This document shows, piece by piece, positions 47,106 through 58,903 of a DNA stretch of 64,000 bases. The DNA is from Apophysomyces variabilis. Lineage: Eukaryota; Mucoromycota; Mucoromycetes; Mucorales; Mucoraceae. The notes beneath the pieces were generated by a model. That model worked only from the letters and a program-made list of their open reading frames with translations, was not told where the DNA came from and searched no databases. The stretch is taken from the NCBI GenBank assembly GCA_002749535.1, contig MZZL01000082.1, forward strand, positions 1 through 64,000. Direction: 5' to 3'. The translations under genes and the position numbers were made by a program. The stretch's first letter is position 1; every line of letters begins with the position of its first letter.

Positions 47106-48277
47106 TGACACACATAATTCGGTTATATAAATGATAAAAAAGAGCTATTCATACTTACCTTCACATTTCATGGAAACGCTCTTTGCTTTTCCAGAATGGG
47201 AAGAGTATATTACACTCTACTTTGCTATCTTTGTCTTTGAGCGCAATAAAACTAAGTATATAAACGGTCGTGTTGACGTCTATGGCCGTTCTATTAGCTA
47301 AACGTTTGATAAGGGCTTTTCCTTACCTTGTTTCAAAAACTTTAAGGATTTTGTTGGAGAAAAAAAGGCAGAATAATAATATGGCTGATGGATCTTGATA
47401 GGCTACCTATATTTTGTCAAAATTGTATACAGTGACAGGTGTACAGGAACTTGCATAAACTAAACCAACACTTTTTCCGGAATGAGACGAACAGGATGTT
47501 ATCACTAACTGTGATATAGGTCTATCGCATAGATTTTAGTATCAGTTACGTTAAGTGATATTGCTTAGACAGCGTACCGGTATATAGAAAGTGTCTCTTC
47601 AATTTGGGAACAAAAGATTTCAGGAGAGGATTAAAGAAGCTGTCTAGCAACAAAATCGCTGAAAAGCTACTATTTATTCGATAATGTTGTCTACCAGAAA
47701 CAATGGAAACATACATACAGCAGTCGTAGCAAGGACAACTCACTGATACACTTCTTTAGTATATGGCTACTTTGTCCAAATATTCTCTTTGTCTTTTCAG
47801 GGGGAAGTGTGACAGCTATTTATTTGTTTCATGGCGAATAAGTTGATGGTTCCTTAACCAAAGCTTTCGTTGTATTGGGATAGCTTACCTTTATCCCTTA
47901 CGTACATTAAAACTCAGATGCACTGTAATACGGTCTTTACTGAAAATAAGGGAGCACACATTTCTAGAGAATATATTCCAATATCACAGTGCATTACTGT
48001 TTGATAACCAGTCAATAGATAACGCCAACAGCCCAGAGAGAATCAGCCAGGATTGGAGAACTTCAAAAATCGCGCATGTATTTCTTCCCAGTCAGCGCCA
48101 AGTTCTGCTATTCGTTGGCGAAAAATAATTTTTAATTGGCGCAAAGTCACGTGTAATATCCTGTTGCGCACCCAATAAAAAAACACAGTCCAAAAAAGGA
48201 TATTCATCAGTTTAAGCTATTTTTTTTCTTTGCTTTCCTTCGCCTTCCCCTCTTCGCTCTGTTCCATTGAATTCAGA
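47106..48277. other. upstream region of two divergent genes
   Basis: AT-rich interval holding the unresolved first exon of the DUF2461 gene and the promoter of the XPB-like gene. No other gene supported. Confidence 0.4.
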
Positions 48278-50020
48278 ATGTTGAGTGATTCACCAGAGGA
48301 TCGGCAAAAGCGTCTAGCAGACATGCTATCATTCGTACGTCAACGGGCCGCTGAAGAAAAAGAGGCTGAAGCAAAGCCGCCTGCCAAAAAGACCAAGACA
48401 ACAAGCGGAGGAAGCTCTCCGTCTGTGCGTTCGGTACCCAAAGCAGCACTGCCAAATTACAAGTTTGAAGCAGATAAGCAAATAGCCCAGCTGAAATTTG
48501 CTTTACGTCCTGAGATCGAAGTCCGTCCGTACCAAAATGAGGCATTGGATGCCATTGTGGATCGATCCGGCGACACTCCTCAAGCGCGGTCTGGCATCAT
48601 TGTCTTACCCTGCGGTGCGGGTAAGTCGCTGACATCCATCCTCGTTGCCTGTGCTTTACAGAAACCGGTTCTTGTTGTCTGTTCAACCATTATTGCTGCG
48701 GAACAGTTTAGCAAAGAGTTTTTACGCTTCACAGATCTAATGGCCTCCAGGACCGGTATGTTTGCAGGCAGTAAAAAATGGCCCTACAATGGGCCCTCTG
48801 GTGTCCTGTTTACCACATATACAATGTTGGTTGATAGTAAGAACCGTACAGCTGACAGCAAACGGATGAGCCAGTTCATCGACAAGACAGAGTGGGGTCT
48901 TATCATTCTTGATGAGGTTCACTGCGTGCCTGCCAATAATTTTAGCAAAGCCATATCAAAAATCAAGGCACGAGTAAGACTTGGATTGACTGCAACCATG
49001 CTGCGTGAAGACGAAAAGATTGGCGACCTCGAGACTTTAGTGGGCCCGACATTATACCATGCAAAGTGGAAGGAACTGGCCGATCGCGGTTACATTGCCA
49101 AAGTCATTTGTACCCAGGTCGAAATGGATATGCCTCCGCCTATAAGGGAAGCTTACGAATCTATTCAATCAGGTACCAGTGGCGGAGTGTTGGGGCACGC
49201 ACATCATATGAAGAGTTTGCTCGCCATTCTGAACCCCAAAAAGGTGCAACTTTGTCAAAGATTGGTGCAGTACCATGAAGCTAGGGGAGACAAAGTTTTG
49301 GTGTACTGTGATCATATTGACGCCTTGAAACTTTATGCCAAGGCCATTGACCGACCATTTATTTATGGAGGTACGCCGACGGACGAAGCTCGACAACTTC
49401 TGGAGCGGTTTCAGATTGACGTACAAAAGGTCGAAGAGGGTGCGAAATGGTCTGAAGTGGCTGCATATCGTGCAAAAAAAGCCAAACAGATCAACACCAT
49501 CTTACTGTCGCGTATTGGAGATACAAGTTTGGATTTACCCGCAGCTACTGTTTTGATCCAGGTGTCATCGCATTTTGGTTCCCGGCGCCAGGAAGCTCAA
49601 CGATTGGGTCGTGTACTACGTGCCAAAAAACGTAATGAAAAGGGTTTTTATTCTCGATTTTATACCTTGGTTACGGTGAACACACATGAGGTCTCGTTTT
49701 CGGAAAAGCGAAGACAATTCTTAGAAGAGGATTGCGGCTATGGGTACCAGATCTGGCAGATTGGGGACGAAAATCCCGAAACGGGAGGATGGCATGCTGA
49801 AACACATGTGGATTCCAATAGTCCAGACGACGATGAAGTGAAAATCGATCCTGTCACATGTATGATTGGAGGCGCCGATGAACGACCGTATGTTTCGGAA
49901 GACGATCAACTAAATCTGGTGAGATTTATTCGTGGCTTAAAAAATATCCAGGTGGAAGAGGAAGAGGAAGAGTCCGTCTCTGCCACCAATGTAAGTGTAG
50001 GAACGAAACGAAAGAAGTAG
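48278..50020 (+). CDS. XPB/Ssl2/ERCC3-like superfamily-2 helicase, intronless and N-terminally short
   Basis: XPB is the DNA translocase of TFIIH, acting in promoter opening and nucleotide excision repair. This 580-residue frame shows all SF2 motifs: RPYQNEAL (Q-like), VLPCGAGKSLTSI (I), LVVCSTIIAAEQF (Ia), WGLIILDEVHCVPANNF (II, DEVH), LGLTATMLREDEKIGDLE (III plus the XPB RED triplet), VLVYCDHIDALK (IV), RIGDTSLDLPAATVLIQVSS (V) and RRQEAQRLGRVLRAKKR (VI), then FYTLVTVNTHEVSFSEKRRQ. Unlike canonical XPB (roughly 780-850 residues), only about 85 residues precede the helicase core, so the damage-recognition-like N-terminal domain is missing. An insertion (QKVEEGAKWSEVAAYRAKKA) lies before motif V. 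The tail is acidic then basic (EEEEEE, KRKK). There are no introns, unlike most neighbours. ATG at 48278 is the first true ATG. Probably a divergent paralogue. Confidence 0.85.
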   Translation: MLSDSPEDRQKRLADMLSFVRQRAAEEKEAEAKPPAKKTKTTSGGSSPSVRSVPKAALPNYKFEADKQIAQLKFALRPEIEVRPYQNEALDAIVDRSGDTPQARSGIIVLPCGAGKSLTSILVACALQKPVLVVCSTIIAAEQFSKEFLRFTDLMASRTGMFAGSKKWPYNGPSGVLFTTYTMLVDSKNRTADSKRMSQFIDKTEWGLIILDEVHCVPANNFSKAISKIKARVRLGLTATMLREDEKIGDLETLVGPTLYHAKWKELADRGYIAKVICTQVEMDMPPPIREAYESIQSGTSGGVLGHAHHMKSLLAILNPKKVQLCQRLVQYHEARGDKVLVYCDHIDALKLYAKAIDRPFIYGGTPTDEARQLLERFQIDVQKVEEGAKWSEVAAYRAKKAKQINTILLSRIGDTSLDLPAATVLIQVSSHFGSRRQEAQRLGRVLRAKKRNEKGFYSRFYTLVTVNTHEVSFSEKRRQFLEEDCGYGYQIWQIGDENPETGGWHAETHVDSNSPDDDEVKIDPVTCMIGGADERPYVSEDDQLNLVRFIRGLKNIQVEEEEEESVSATNVSVGTKRKK

Positions 50021-50033
50021 CTTGTATAAAAAA

Positions 50034-50062
50034 GAAGAAGAAGAAGAAGAAGAAAAAGAACC
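50034..50062 (+). repeat. (GAA)n microsatellite
   Basis: Tandem AAGAAG units immediately downstream of the XPB-like stop codon, within its presumed 3' UTR. Confidence 0.8.
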
Positions 50063-51356
50063 GCAAAAATCAGCATTCTTTTTCATTTCTAGATATAGCA
50101 ACTCATTTTGTTTTAGCTCCTTACATTACAAGCATAAATATGGTTCCTTTTTTCTCTTCTCTTCAGTTTAATATGTATTTGGACCCAACCACAAATGAAC
50201 CAAATGTATGGGTTGGCAAATCTGGGGAAGGGTAGCTTTGTTCCGATTTTAACGATGGCATAACTCGTATCGCCATGGTATGGTGGTACACAATGGCGCC
50301 AAGTACTTTTTCTAACTGTTTGGCAAACTCTTTTTTCCAAACTTGGAAGAGCTTGTTCAGTTGTTATGAATTCCTGTCCTCTCTCCTCTAAATATATATA
50401 TATGTAGATATATAAATAAAAAAAAAGCTGAACTCTTTGGTTTATCAAAAGCGACGGATCTGATAGGAGAACATGAGAAAGGCCTATTGTCAGATCAAAA
50501 ATGGATTAGAAGCTCTAATTCAAAGTGCGCAATCCATTCTCAGAGTGTAGTTGGTCAGTATGTGTGTGTGTGTTTGTGTGTGTGTGTTTGTGTGTGTGTG
50601 TGCAACGAGGAGATCTGTGCGATGTAAATTTTTAGGGAGATAACAATGGACAGGAGTAAGCCAAAGAAGACACAAAGAGTAAATAGAGTAAAGAAAATAC
50701 AAAAGCAATACTTTGACCATCTAATCCTACAGATGAAATGCTTGGGGGATCTCCAGGTTCAGTGTGGTTTCTCAAAAGGCAAGCACCTTGTTGTTTTTGT
50801 CTATCTGGTAAAATAACTCCCGGGTGTGAGAACGTGTGATGAAAAGAGGAAGGGAGTAACGCCTTACTTTAAACTCTTTTTTTTGTTATAAACAAATCAG
50901 AAAGATCAATGGTATGACACAAGGTTTTTTGCAGCAAGACGAAATGATGCTGAGAAAGGAGCGGGCGGGCTAAAAACAGCAAGCAAAGGTGTGTCTTGAG
51001 AGGAGATCCACGTTTTTCTTATTGCCACATGCAAAGGGATTGTATAGCCACAGATGGGCTTTTTTAGAACGCAACTACCCCCAAAGTGTCTAATGAGCTT
51101 TGCCACCCCTTGACAAAAAAAAAGAGAGAGAGAAAGAGAGAAATAAATAATTCATGATTATATATTCGATCGGCTAGTTTATTTAGCTGCTACCTTTCCC
51201 TTTCCTTTACTTCACAAACTCCCCCTCCCACTCTTTTCAATAGTCTGTATTTTTTCCATGTACAAAACCATTTACAGGTTCAGGTAAACAGAAACAAGAC
51301 ATGAAGTAGGAACAAATTGATCTTTTTGTATACTAATATCTAGAAAAGAGTCCAAA
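50063..51356. other. intergenic with GT microsatellite; upstream of zinc-finger gene
   Basis: No gene supported. It contains simple-sequence DNA, including an interrupted (GT)n tract at about 50561-50602, an AGAGAG run near 51125 and a pyrimidine-rich stretch at 51190-51240. The first exon of the zinc-finger gene should lie here but was not resolved. Confidence 0.45.
50561..50602 (+). repeat. (GT)n microsatellite
   Basis: Interrupted GTGTGTGT repeats with two TTTGTG interruptions over about 40 bp. Confidence 0.85.
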
Positions 51357-52625
51357 TACAGGAAAAACCCGTCTGCTTTCCTTTACATCTGTGTGTCTAT
51401 CAAGATAAACCACCTCAATTTAACGAACTCGTTGAGAAGATTAGAAATGCTGCTCAAGTAAGTATAACAATTCCTTCTGCCTAATTCTTCTTTTGTCATG
51501 CTAACTCTTTTCTTCATAAAGGATCTAAGCATCAATGACTATTACATTACGATGGATAACCAACGAGGACACCCCGTCAGCATGCTCTATGATGATCACA
51601 CTTTCCAGAATGCGTTGAAATCGGTCTCGGATCAGAAACATTTCGAACTCACATTGTGCCGCAAACAGCCACCATGTAATGTCAAACGTATAAAGAGAAT
51701 ATTTTGAGAATCAACGTGCTCATTTTTTTGCTTTCTTTTTTATCATGTTGTAGCTGATCATTTATCTACGCCGCTGTCACCGCCGCCTTTGCCGCAAATG
51801 ATTCCAGATAACAATGTTCCGGTCATCAAACCGACCGTCTATCGATGGGTACCCGCAAACCAATCGGATACGCGATCCTCTTTTTCTCGTCAGGGAGTAG
51901 AGACCAACTGGGATGAGGACACTTCTTCTTCATCGTATTCGATCCGTAAGGATTCCGGCATATCGTTTGATGAACCAATAAAGAAGAAACAGCGAGTTAT
52001 GTCGGCCGATCAGTCGTTGCAAACCAGAAAACTACCCGATCTGTCACCGCCGGTTCATCATTTCCATCTCCAACATTCACCCGTCCTTCATCCGCTCGAT
52101 CTCCGACGACCATCAACTGCACCGTCCTCTCCACCTTCCTTTCCTCGTAGAGTCTCTAGTCCGATTACCATCACCCTCCCAGCCATTTCATCCATCACTT
52201 CTAACGGACCAGATCCGCTTCAGACTCAACTCGCTCCGATTCAACACCCTTCACCGGCTACCGCAAGTTTTGTCTCTAGTCGGTCCAGTTCTCCCGACGC
52301 GACCAAAGTGCAAATTAAACACAATAGCCATCATCATCAATCATCGACTCATGCTACTGGTCAATTTTTGTGTGAGCATATTGTGGATGCTTCTTCAGGC
52401 CGGATTTGTGGACAGACTTTCCGACGATCTTACGATCTATCACGACATCAGACAATCCACCTGAAAAATAGACCTTTCTGTTACTGTGATCAATGTGGCA
52501 AGAAGTTTACTAGAATGGATGCTCTGCGTCGCCATGAACGAGTTCAAGGCCACTCTTCCAAACATAGGCTCCACCATTCTAGTAGCCGACATTCGGTTCA
52601 TCGCGCTCAGCAGGCTAGAGTGTGA
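51357..52625 (+). CDS. C2H2 zinc-finger transcription factor (Rpn4-like finger pair), 5' partial
   Basis: Exons read CVYQDKPPQFNELVEKIRNA, then after an intron (GTAAGT...AAAG) DLSINDYYITMDNQRGHPVS, MLYDDHTFQNALKSVSDQKH and FELTLCRKQPP. This N-terminal region looks PB1-like (DYYITMDNQRGHPV). A long Ser/Pro-rich disordered segment follows. A C-terminal finger pair ends it. Finger 1 is unusual, with a long Cys-Cys spacing (CEHIVDASSGRIC, then GQTFRRSYDLSRHQTIH), as in Rpn4-type regulators. Finger 2 is CDQCGKKFTRMDALRRHERV then QGH. The stop is at 52623-52625. The splice at about 51674 rebuilds KQPPSDHLSTPL. The start codon and first exon are not resolved; the given start is the first coding base I can support after a TACAG acceptor. 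The target genes are unknown. Confidence 0.75.
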
Positions 52626-55006
52626 AATGGTCATTATTCTTTTCTTCCTCAGCTCTAAATTTCTCGTTTATTATCCTTTTCTTCCCGATCTAAACGTCTT
52701 AACGCCTTTTTTATGTTCCATATTGCTTTCTATCCGTACAAAGATCTTGACAAATTTCACTTTATCAAATCATAATCTTTTAATTAAGTATATTCTCTTT
52801 CGTTTTTTCTTTTCTCTTTCAATCTTTTTTACTAGTTATTCTCTTTGTTCTTCCTCTTTTCTACATTGTGACAAAGACTTACATTTTTCTTTCTTAGCTA
52901 ATAAAATGCCCAGGTTGCCATGGTGCATGTTTAAACAATAGAATGATATTCAGGGTTCTGTTGCTTTCACATAACTTCTGCCCCTTAACCTTTCTTGGTC
53001 TGCTTTTTTTTCGGTCCCTTTCCCTAGCTCCTTATACTTGTACCTCCTAACAGTTACCCTCCTATACCTCTTTTCCATATCCTAACTTTTGCCATAGCTC
53101 GTGGACTGAGCATGTCATAGCGGCTGATAAGTTTAAAGTTCTTTATTCTCTTCGTTGAAGGAGGACGTATACACAGATGAAAAAAGAAGGGGGAAGAAAG
53201 CATAGCTATGCCACTGCATTTCATGGAAGGAAACAAAAGGCAAAAGGGGCCAATTATATACTTTAAATTTCCCCCTTTTTTTCTTTTGTTCTTACGCAGT
53301 ATAATTAAAATCAGATGAACCAGGAACTAACTTGTCGATCTCCAAACAGGTAACAAACGATCCTCGTCTACTCCTTCTGCCTATCAAAGTATCAGAGCGC
53401 TTGCAGCATGGAGATCATGCAGCTTGGTAAGATCTACGTTTTGCTTCAATCCCTTCCCCCTTTCTCGCCATCCTTTTCGTTTCAAACTTTCTTCTTTAAT
53501 GTTCCCGGACGCCTCTAGCTTACCACGCATCCTTCGACGGCCACAGCCAGGAGAATATACCGCCACAATTTCAATATCCCAAAGCCAGTATCTTTTGGGA
53601 ACTTTTTTTCTTCCGATCTTTCTTTTCTTTGATTTGAATTTTGAGTGTAATACTGACTAATCAATAGATACAGTTTGATAACCAGTTAAAGTAAAATAGC
53701 ACCCTTGAATATTATCCTCTCGGATATTTAAAATTTTTAAAGTGAATTAAATCTATGTTATTTACCGTCTTAACTATATGCGGATATGTTTTGTGTTCAT
53801 TTGTCAATAGCGATCCACATTATCAAAGGAAAAATAAACTGGGCAAAACAATCACATTTCCCCGTAAGAATGCCATGACCAACTGTGCCTTTTCTCCTTT
53901 ACACGACACTGGCAGTTTCAATCTCTGATCTCATTAGAAAAAGCTAACTATGAACTCAGTAATAGATAATTCAAATTGTTCTACGGTCCGGACCCTGTTT
54001 CGCTTCTGACAAGTCTCGCTGCGAGCTAGTAATGATAGAAATTACAAATTCAAGTTTGCGCTAAAAACGGTCATGAACATATATTATAATAAAGCAGTTA
54101 TACCGGAAGACATGTCTTGCTTAAGCGAGCTTAATCCTGGAGTGGGTGCATAATTTATTGCAGCAGCGTAGGAAGAGCATTCATTGTTAGTAAACGCTAT
54201 AATCTTTTAGTGTCTTGTACTTAAACCGGGAGAGGTAGCCCACCGCTAATATAGGCTAAGATAAGGAAACATGTAGCAATAGGTCATATGACACACGGGG
54301 AAACCGGTCATCCTCTCTATATGAAAACGAACCCATATATTTCTCATTCGTGATTACATATCTCTTTTTTGATTATATGTTCATCATTACATCTATTAAA
54401 TGTTGGGCAACTATTTTGGTTTAGCAAAAAGTTTATCGAAAAGGAAGTCTGCTATGGCACCAGAAAAGACGTTTCAAACCGGGAGAGTTTGTCACATACC
54501 AACAATCAGACACTTTTGCCATTATTTATCCACTTTGATGGCGGTACAAAGATTGCATAATCAAACGAGAGACAATTCTTTTATGTATGATATTCATGAA
54601 ATGTGTCTAACTTTTAGCAGTTGCAAACGCTTCTTACTAGGAAGCATTATTATACATGTAACGTTGCATGTATTTGACAGACAGCTGATGAGCCACTTTT
54701 GAAAAGCACATGTCTTCTCAGTTTTATCCGTACTCCAGTGAACCCATCCAAGCTATTTCTATCAGCGTGGATTTCTCTTATCTATTAATAGAGGATAAAG
54801 TAAGACCCAACACATTGATTGTCAAAATGTCAAGTAACAGTACAAGGTGCCTCCTTTCCTCCCAACTTTTCACTAAGCCGCTGACAGTGAGTGTCGTCGG
54901 AGTTTTCATGTAATATCCCAATCCTTGGCACACACACAGAGTTGCCACTTCTTCTTTCACTCTTATTCACCAGAAAAGAAAAGAAACAAAGTAAAAATAT
55001 AACAGC
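52626..55006. other. intergenic, no supported gene
   Basis: Pyrimidine-rich then AT-rich sequence. Frames at 52486-52941, 53424-53660, 54369-54702 and 54710-54913 lack recognisable features. The 3' end of the zinc-finger transcript and the BUD6 promoter lie here. Confidence 0.45.
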
Positions 55007-57956
55007 ATGGACTATACACAGGACCATGCAGCATATCCGTCATCACCGCCGCTTCGAAGGCCTGAACTTCCAAATCGAACAAGCTCATCGAAAAGCATGG
55101 TAAGCTTTCAGGAACCACCTACAAGAAACTTGACTAATAGCAAGGACTTAAACTTAAGTCTGCCGATACCGAACAAGTCGTGACCAGATTGCTGCGTACT
55201 ACTAAGACCCTTCTGGAAGCATTAACTTCGTGGTCCCAGTTACGTACTACAACAGGTGAAATTCTCGATCTGCATGACACACTCGAAAAGCAATTCTTTC
55301 TGGTCTCACAAGCCTTTAATGAGGCAAATGTCCCTATGAAGTAAATGTCTAAGAGAGACAGGAACAACTTTTAACCAATAACACTTACATACTCTTGTTG
55401 CACGTTTAGCGACTTGTCATGGATACCTCGACAGTTAAGAGAATCTGTCTCCGCAGCTATGGAAGAGACGCCTTCCCCAGCATCCTTAGATCAACATTTA
55501 CCGCGTATTCGTGACGTTATCGTTCATCTATTGCATGGACTCAAGGGTAAACAACAGCAATTACGTGAGCGAGATTTACAAAAACAGCAACAACAGCAAC
55601 AAGCTCGAGATGCACATCGCACAGATTCATGGCATAGAGATATGGGGATGGGGGGGCTTTCCAGAGGTATTAGTATGCCTACAAGAGGTTATCCAGACCA
55701 CCGGATGTCGCCGCCGCCACCAAGCAGTCGACTCACACCTTCTGATTACGAACCGCGATCTGGAGGAATGCCTCGCCCTTCCCTATCTTCCGATTCACGG
55801 ATGAAATATCCAAACCAACGTAGCTCTAGTACTTCTTCTTCCAGTCGGCCATACTCACCACCGATGCCTGGGTCGCCATCGTATTCATCTTTGGGCCAAC
55901 CAACACGAATCCCTTCACCGTCACGCTCCACATCTTCGACTCGATCCAAACCATATACACTTGCTCCTCCTGCACCTCCGCCACCACCTCCACCACCGGT
56001 AACTCAACCTACTTCTGTCTCTGCAATTCCTCTGTCGACCTCGCCCAAGCCTACGAACGACTTCGATGAGAACGATCCTAATACAGCCAGCGCACTGGCA
56101 GCGCTCAAACGCCAGGAAAACCTTGCAAGACGCTCTTCAGTACGTCGTGCCTCGATGTTCAGAGCTACCGGTGGAACCGATTATTCAGCCAAACGTACAC
56201 CTCCTGTACCTCCTTTACCTGTACAATCCGAAACCAGCTACAAGCTGAGCACAGTAGAAGAATCTACGGAAAGCAAGGATTCTTCCATTTTAGAGCAATC
56301 AAAACCAGGCAAAGGTCAGTACCTTTTTTTTCTTGAATAGCAATTGGCCATCAGCCTTGGAAACTATAATGTGTTAAAAATGCCATTGTTAGGGTTGACA
56401 CTTTATCTACAGATTGGCAAAGACGTCAAAAAAGTTTTTTATGAAGGCGAAATCAGCATGCCGTCTTTACGCATGCTATTTATTGAACGATTTGGATACT
56501 CTTCCAGACAGAATGACTTTCCTAGCATCTATGTCCGTGATCCTTCCATAGGTGTGTCATACGAGTTAGAAAATTTAGAAGAAGTGAAGGATAAAGCTGT
56601 TCTTTCGCTTAATATCAATGGTAAGAATAGTGTTGTTCTGCGGGTTTTGTACATTGAACTAATGAGGTCCATCCTTAAATAGAAAATGAAGTAATGCAGC
56701 AGCGCTGGAAGGAAGAAGTTACGAAGGCAGTGGGAAAGGAAATCGAAGATATGAAACGCATGCTGGCAGAACAAATGGAAGGGGTGAAACAGCAGGTAGC
56801 GAACTCGCCAAAAGCGGATGAAGAAGCACTTCGTAACGTGGTACGCAAAGTGCTGGAAGAACATGGAGCTAGTGTCACAGTAAAAGACAATAAACAATTG
56901 ACGAGCGAGGAAGATGAGGATCGGGAAGCTGCAGTTGAGAAGGAGCCTATGAAGGTAGAGGAAGACGCAGATACATCGATAGAAACAGCGACAGCTAGTG
57001 TACCTGTAGCACCGTCAGCTATTGCGATATCTGCCGATGAGCTACGATTGCAGTTGAACCAGATTGATACTCTGCGACGGGATATAAGTGTGATGCGCCA
57101 GCTTCAGCGAGAAATACGCGAAGAGACCAACTCCGTGATTGGGGAACTGAAAGAGAAAGCACAGAGTTTAAGAGAACAAGAAGAAGAGAGTGCTAATAAG
57201 GAATCCCAGAGATCGGTTGCACGCCTTTTTATTGAGGAAGGAAAGGAGAAACTGCTGACAAGCTCGGATAAAATCACAGCTCGACTGGAAGACCTGCAGG
57301 ACACGATCGACCAGCTGAAGTTGGATGTAACACAGCGAAAATGCCGTCCATCCGAAGCCCAAATGACTCATTGCTCGAAAGAGACAAAGGCTTTGGCTGC
57401 AGAGATAGAAGAGTTTGGCAATTATATTAAGAAGGTCAAGCCAACGTGGAAAAAGACCTGGGAACAGGAACTTCAGACCATTGTCAAGGAGCAGCAATCA
57501 TTAAAGGAGCAAGAAGGATTACTGTTGGATATGAAGGATGATCTGGATGCGCTGTTAGAAGTTTTCGATCAGCTCGAGAAGATATATGCTTATCAGGCAA
57601 AGGCGAAGCCAGTTTTGCGCGAATTCCGAGTAGCCCCTGCGGAGGAAGGGTTTGAAGGCATGTCGAGTGTTCTGAAGCAGGTAGCCACCATAGATGTCGA
57701 CCATGATCGTCGACTTCGCGCACTTGAACAATCTGAAAAGATGAGGCAACGTGAACTGGCGAATCGCATTGATGATTTCGAAAAGGAGTTGGGCGAATTT
57801 GTAGATGCGAAAAAGCTCAAGAAGACGGGAGGAGCACTTGAAATCGACCGACTACGACAGCAAAAAGATCAGGATTTACTGAAAGCCCTTTATAAGAGCA
57901 AAACGGAAGAGAAAGGTCTGGAAGGTCAAAAAGAAGAACAACAAGAGGATCCATAA
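55007..57956 (+). CDS. BUD6: Bud6/Aip3 actin- and formin-interacting polarity protein
   Basis: Bud6/Aip3 is a cortical polarity factor that binds actin and activates formins. Exon 1 (55007-55099) encodes MDYTQDHAAYPSSPPLRRPE and ends in a GTAAGC donor. Exon 2 starts at 55141. The N-terminal helical region has DTEQVVTRLLRTTKTLLEAL and LHDTLEKQFFLVSQAFNEAN, then LSWIPRQLRESVSAAMEETP and PRIRDVIVHLLHGLKGKQQQ. A long Ser/Pro linker includes a PPAPPPPPPPP tract. The Aip3 core follows: YLQIGKDVKKVFYEGEISMP, SLRMLFIERFGYSSRQND and FPSIYVRDPSIGVSYELENL. It ends in a long coiled coil (about 56690-57950). At least four introns. Domain order matches Bud6/Aip3. No damage seen. Stop at 57954-57956. Confidence 0.92.
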
Positions 57957-58291
57957 TCATGATAATAGCATATCGATTTAAGACAATCAATAATTATACT
58001 TTGACTTCCCTGTCTTAATTTTGAACTTTTGGGACTCGTTGATAATAGCCGAAGAATATACAGAGGAACATCACAACGAGAAGAATACTTGTTATTGGAT
58101 ATGGTTGTAGAGCTTTATTTGCTTCTATTCATAAGTATTTTTTCTATTGTATCTTTTGGAAATATGGGTGCTGTTAAGGAGGGGATACCGTAATCTTCGC
58201 AGTGTGGCCATTTTGAGCACATCCGACTGTTTCTATTCCATGGACCAATTCAGCCCGTCTTCATAAATTAGACCAGCAGTTATCTTTTGGT
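57957..58291. terminator. tail-to-tail intergenic BUD6 / YAE1
   Basis: 335 bp between converging stop codons, AT-rich, with no frame supported. Confidence 0.4.
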
Positions 58292-58903
58292 TTACTGTTG
58301 TCTAACTTTTTCGATAGCTTCATTCACTTTTTTCTCCCATTGAAGAAGAAATTCGTTTGGTGATAAATAGTCGTCTGATCCAGCGACTTCCTTCGTATCA
58401 AAGTATCCTTTGGTAAAAACATGGTTAACTTCCACTTGGTCAAGCTCATCGTATAACTTTTGCAATGGTGCCACTATTTCTTCCTTCTTGGCGATATGTT
58501 TGTAGAATGCAATATAAGAGCTAAGAAAAAAACATCAATATGACTTGCTCTCCCCCCCCGGAATGACAGATTCTGTTATATTTGAACCTGAGAACGCCTT
58601 GCAATTTTCCAAGTGTTATACCAATTTGGATACCTTCACCGTAGCCATGATTGAACCCTTGCTGCATGTTCACCTCCTTCCCCTCGATAATGCCCACCTT
58701 GTAACCTTCCTAATGCAGAAAACAGTGGTGTAACTCCAACTCAGTTTTCACGATCTTTGTGATTGAGAGTACGATTGTTCTTTCTTCTTACATTGCCATG
58801 ATCCTCATGTAGCCGGTCCCATTCGCGTTGTGCAATGCTACGGTCATATGTTGTCTCTTCGTCGCTCGAAGCCCAGACGTCGTCTCTATCCTCGCTGTGC
58901 ATC
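58292..58903 (-). CDS. YAE1: Yae1-like deca-GX3 protein
   Basis: Yae1, with Lto1, is an adaptor that targets the cytosolic iron-sulfur assembly machinery to the ribosome-recycling factor Rli1/ABCE1. Three exons on the minus strand: MHSEDRDDVWASSDEETTYD and REWDRLHEDHGN, then the diagnostic G-every-fourth helix EGYKVGIIEGKEVNMQQGFN, HGYGEGIQIGITLGKLQGVL, and the third exon with YIAFYKHIAKKEEIVAPLQK, FTKGYFDTKEVAGSDDYLSP and a final WEKKVNEAIEKVRQQ. The glycine periodicity matches the deca-GX3 motif shared by Yae1 and Lto1. The acidic N terminus and about 160 residues suit Yae1 better than the shorter Lto1. ATG at 58901-58903, TAA at 58292-58294. The third exon's exact acceptor is approximate. 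Confidence 0.8.

Noticed and set aside
50561..50602. GT-rich tract as a possible telomere-like or regulatory repeat
   Set aside because: An ordinary interrupted dinucleotide microsatellite with no higher-order structure.
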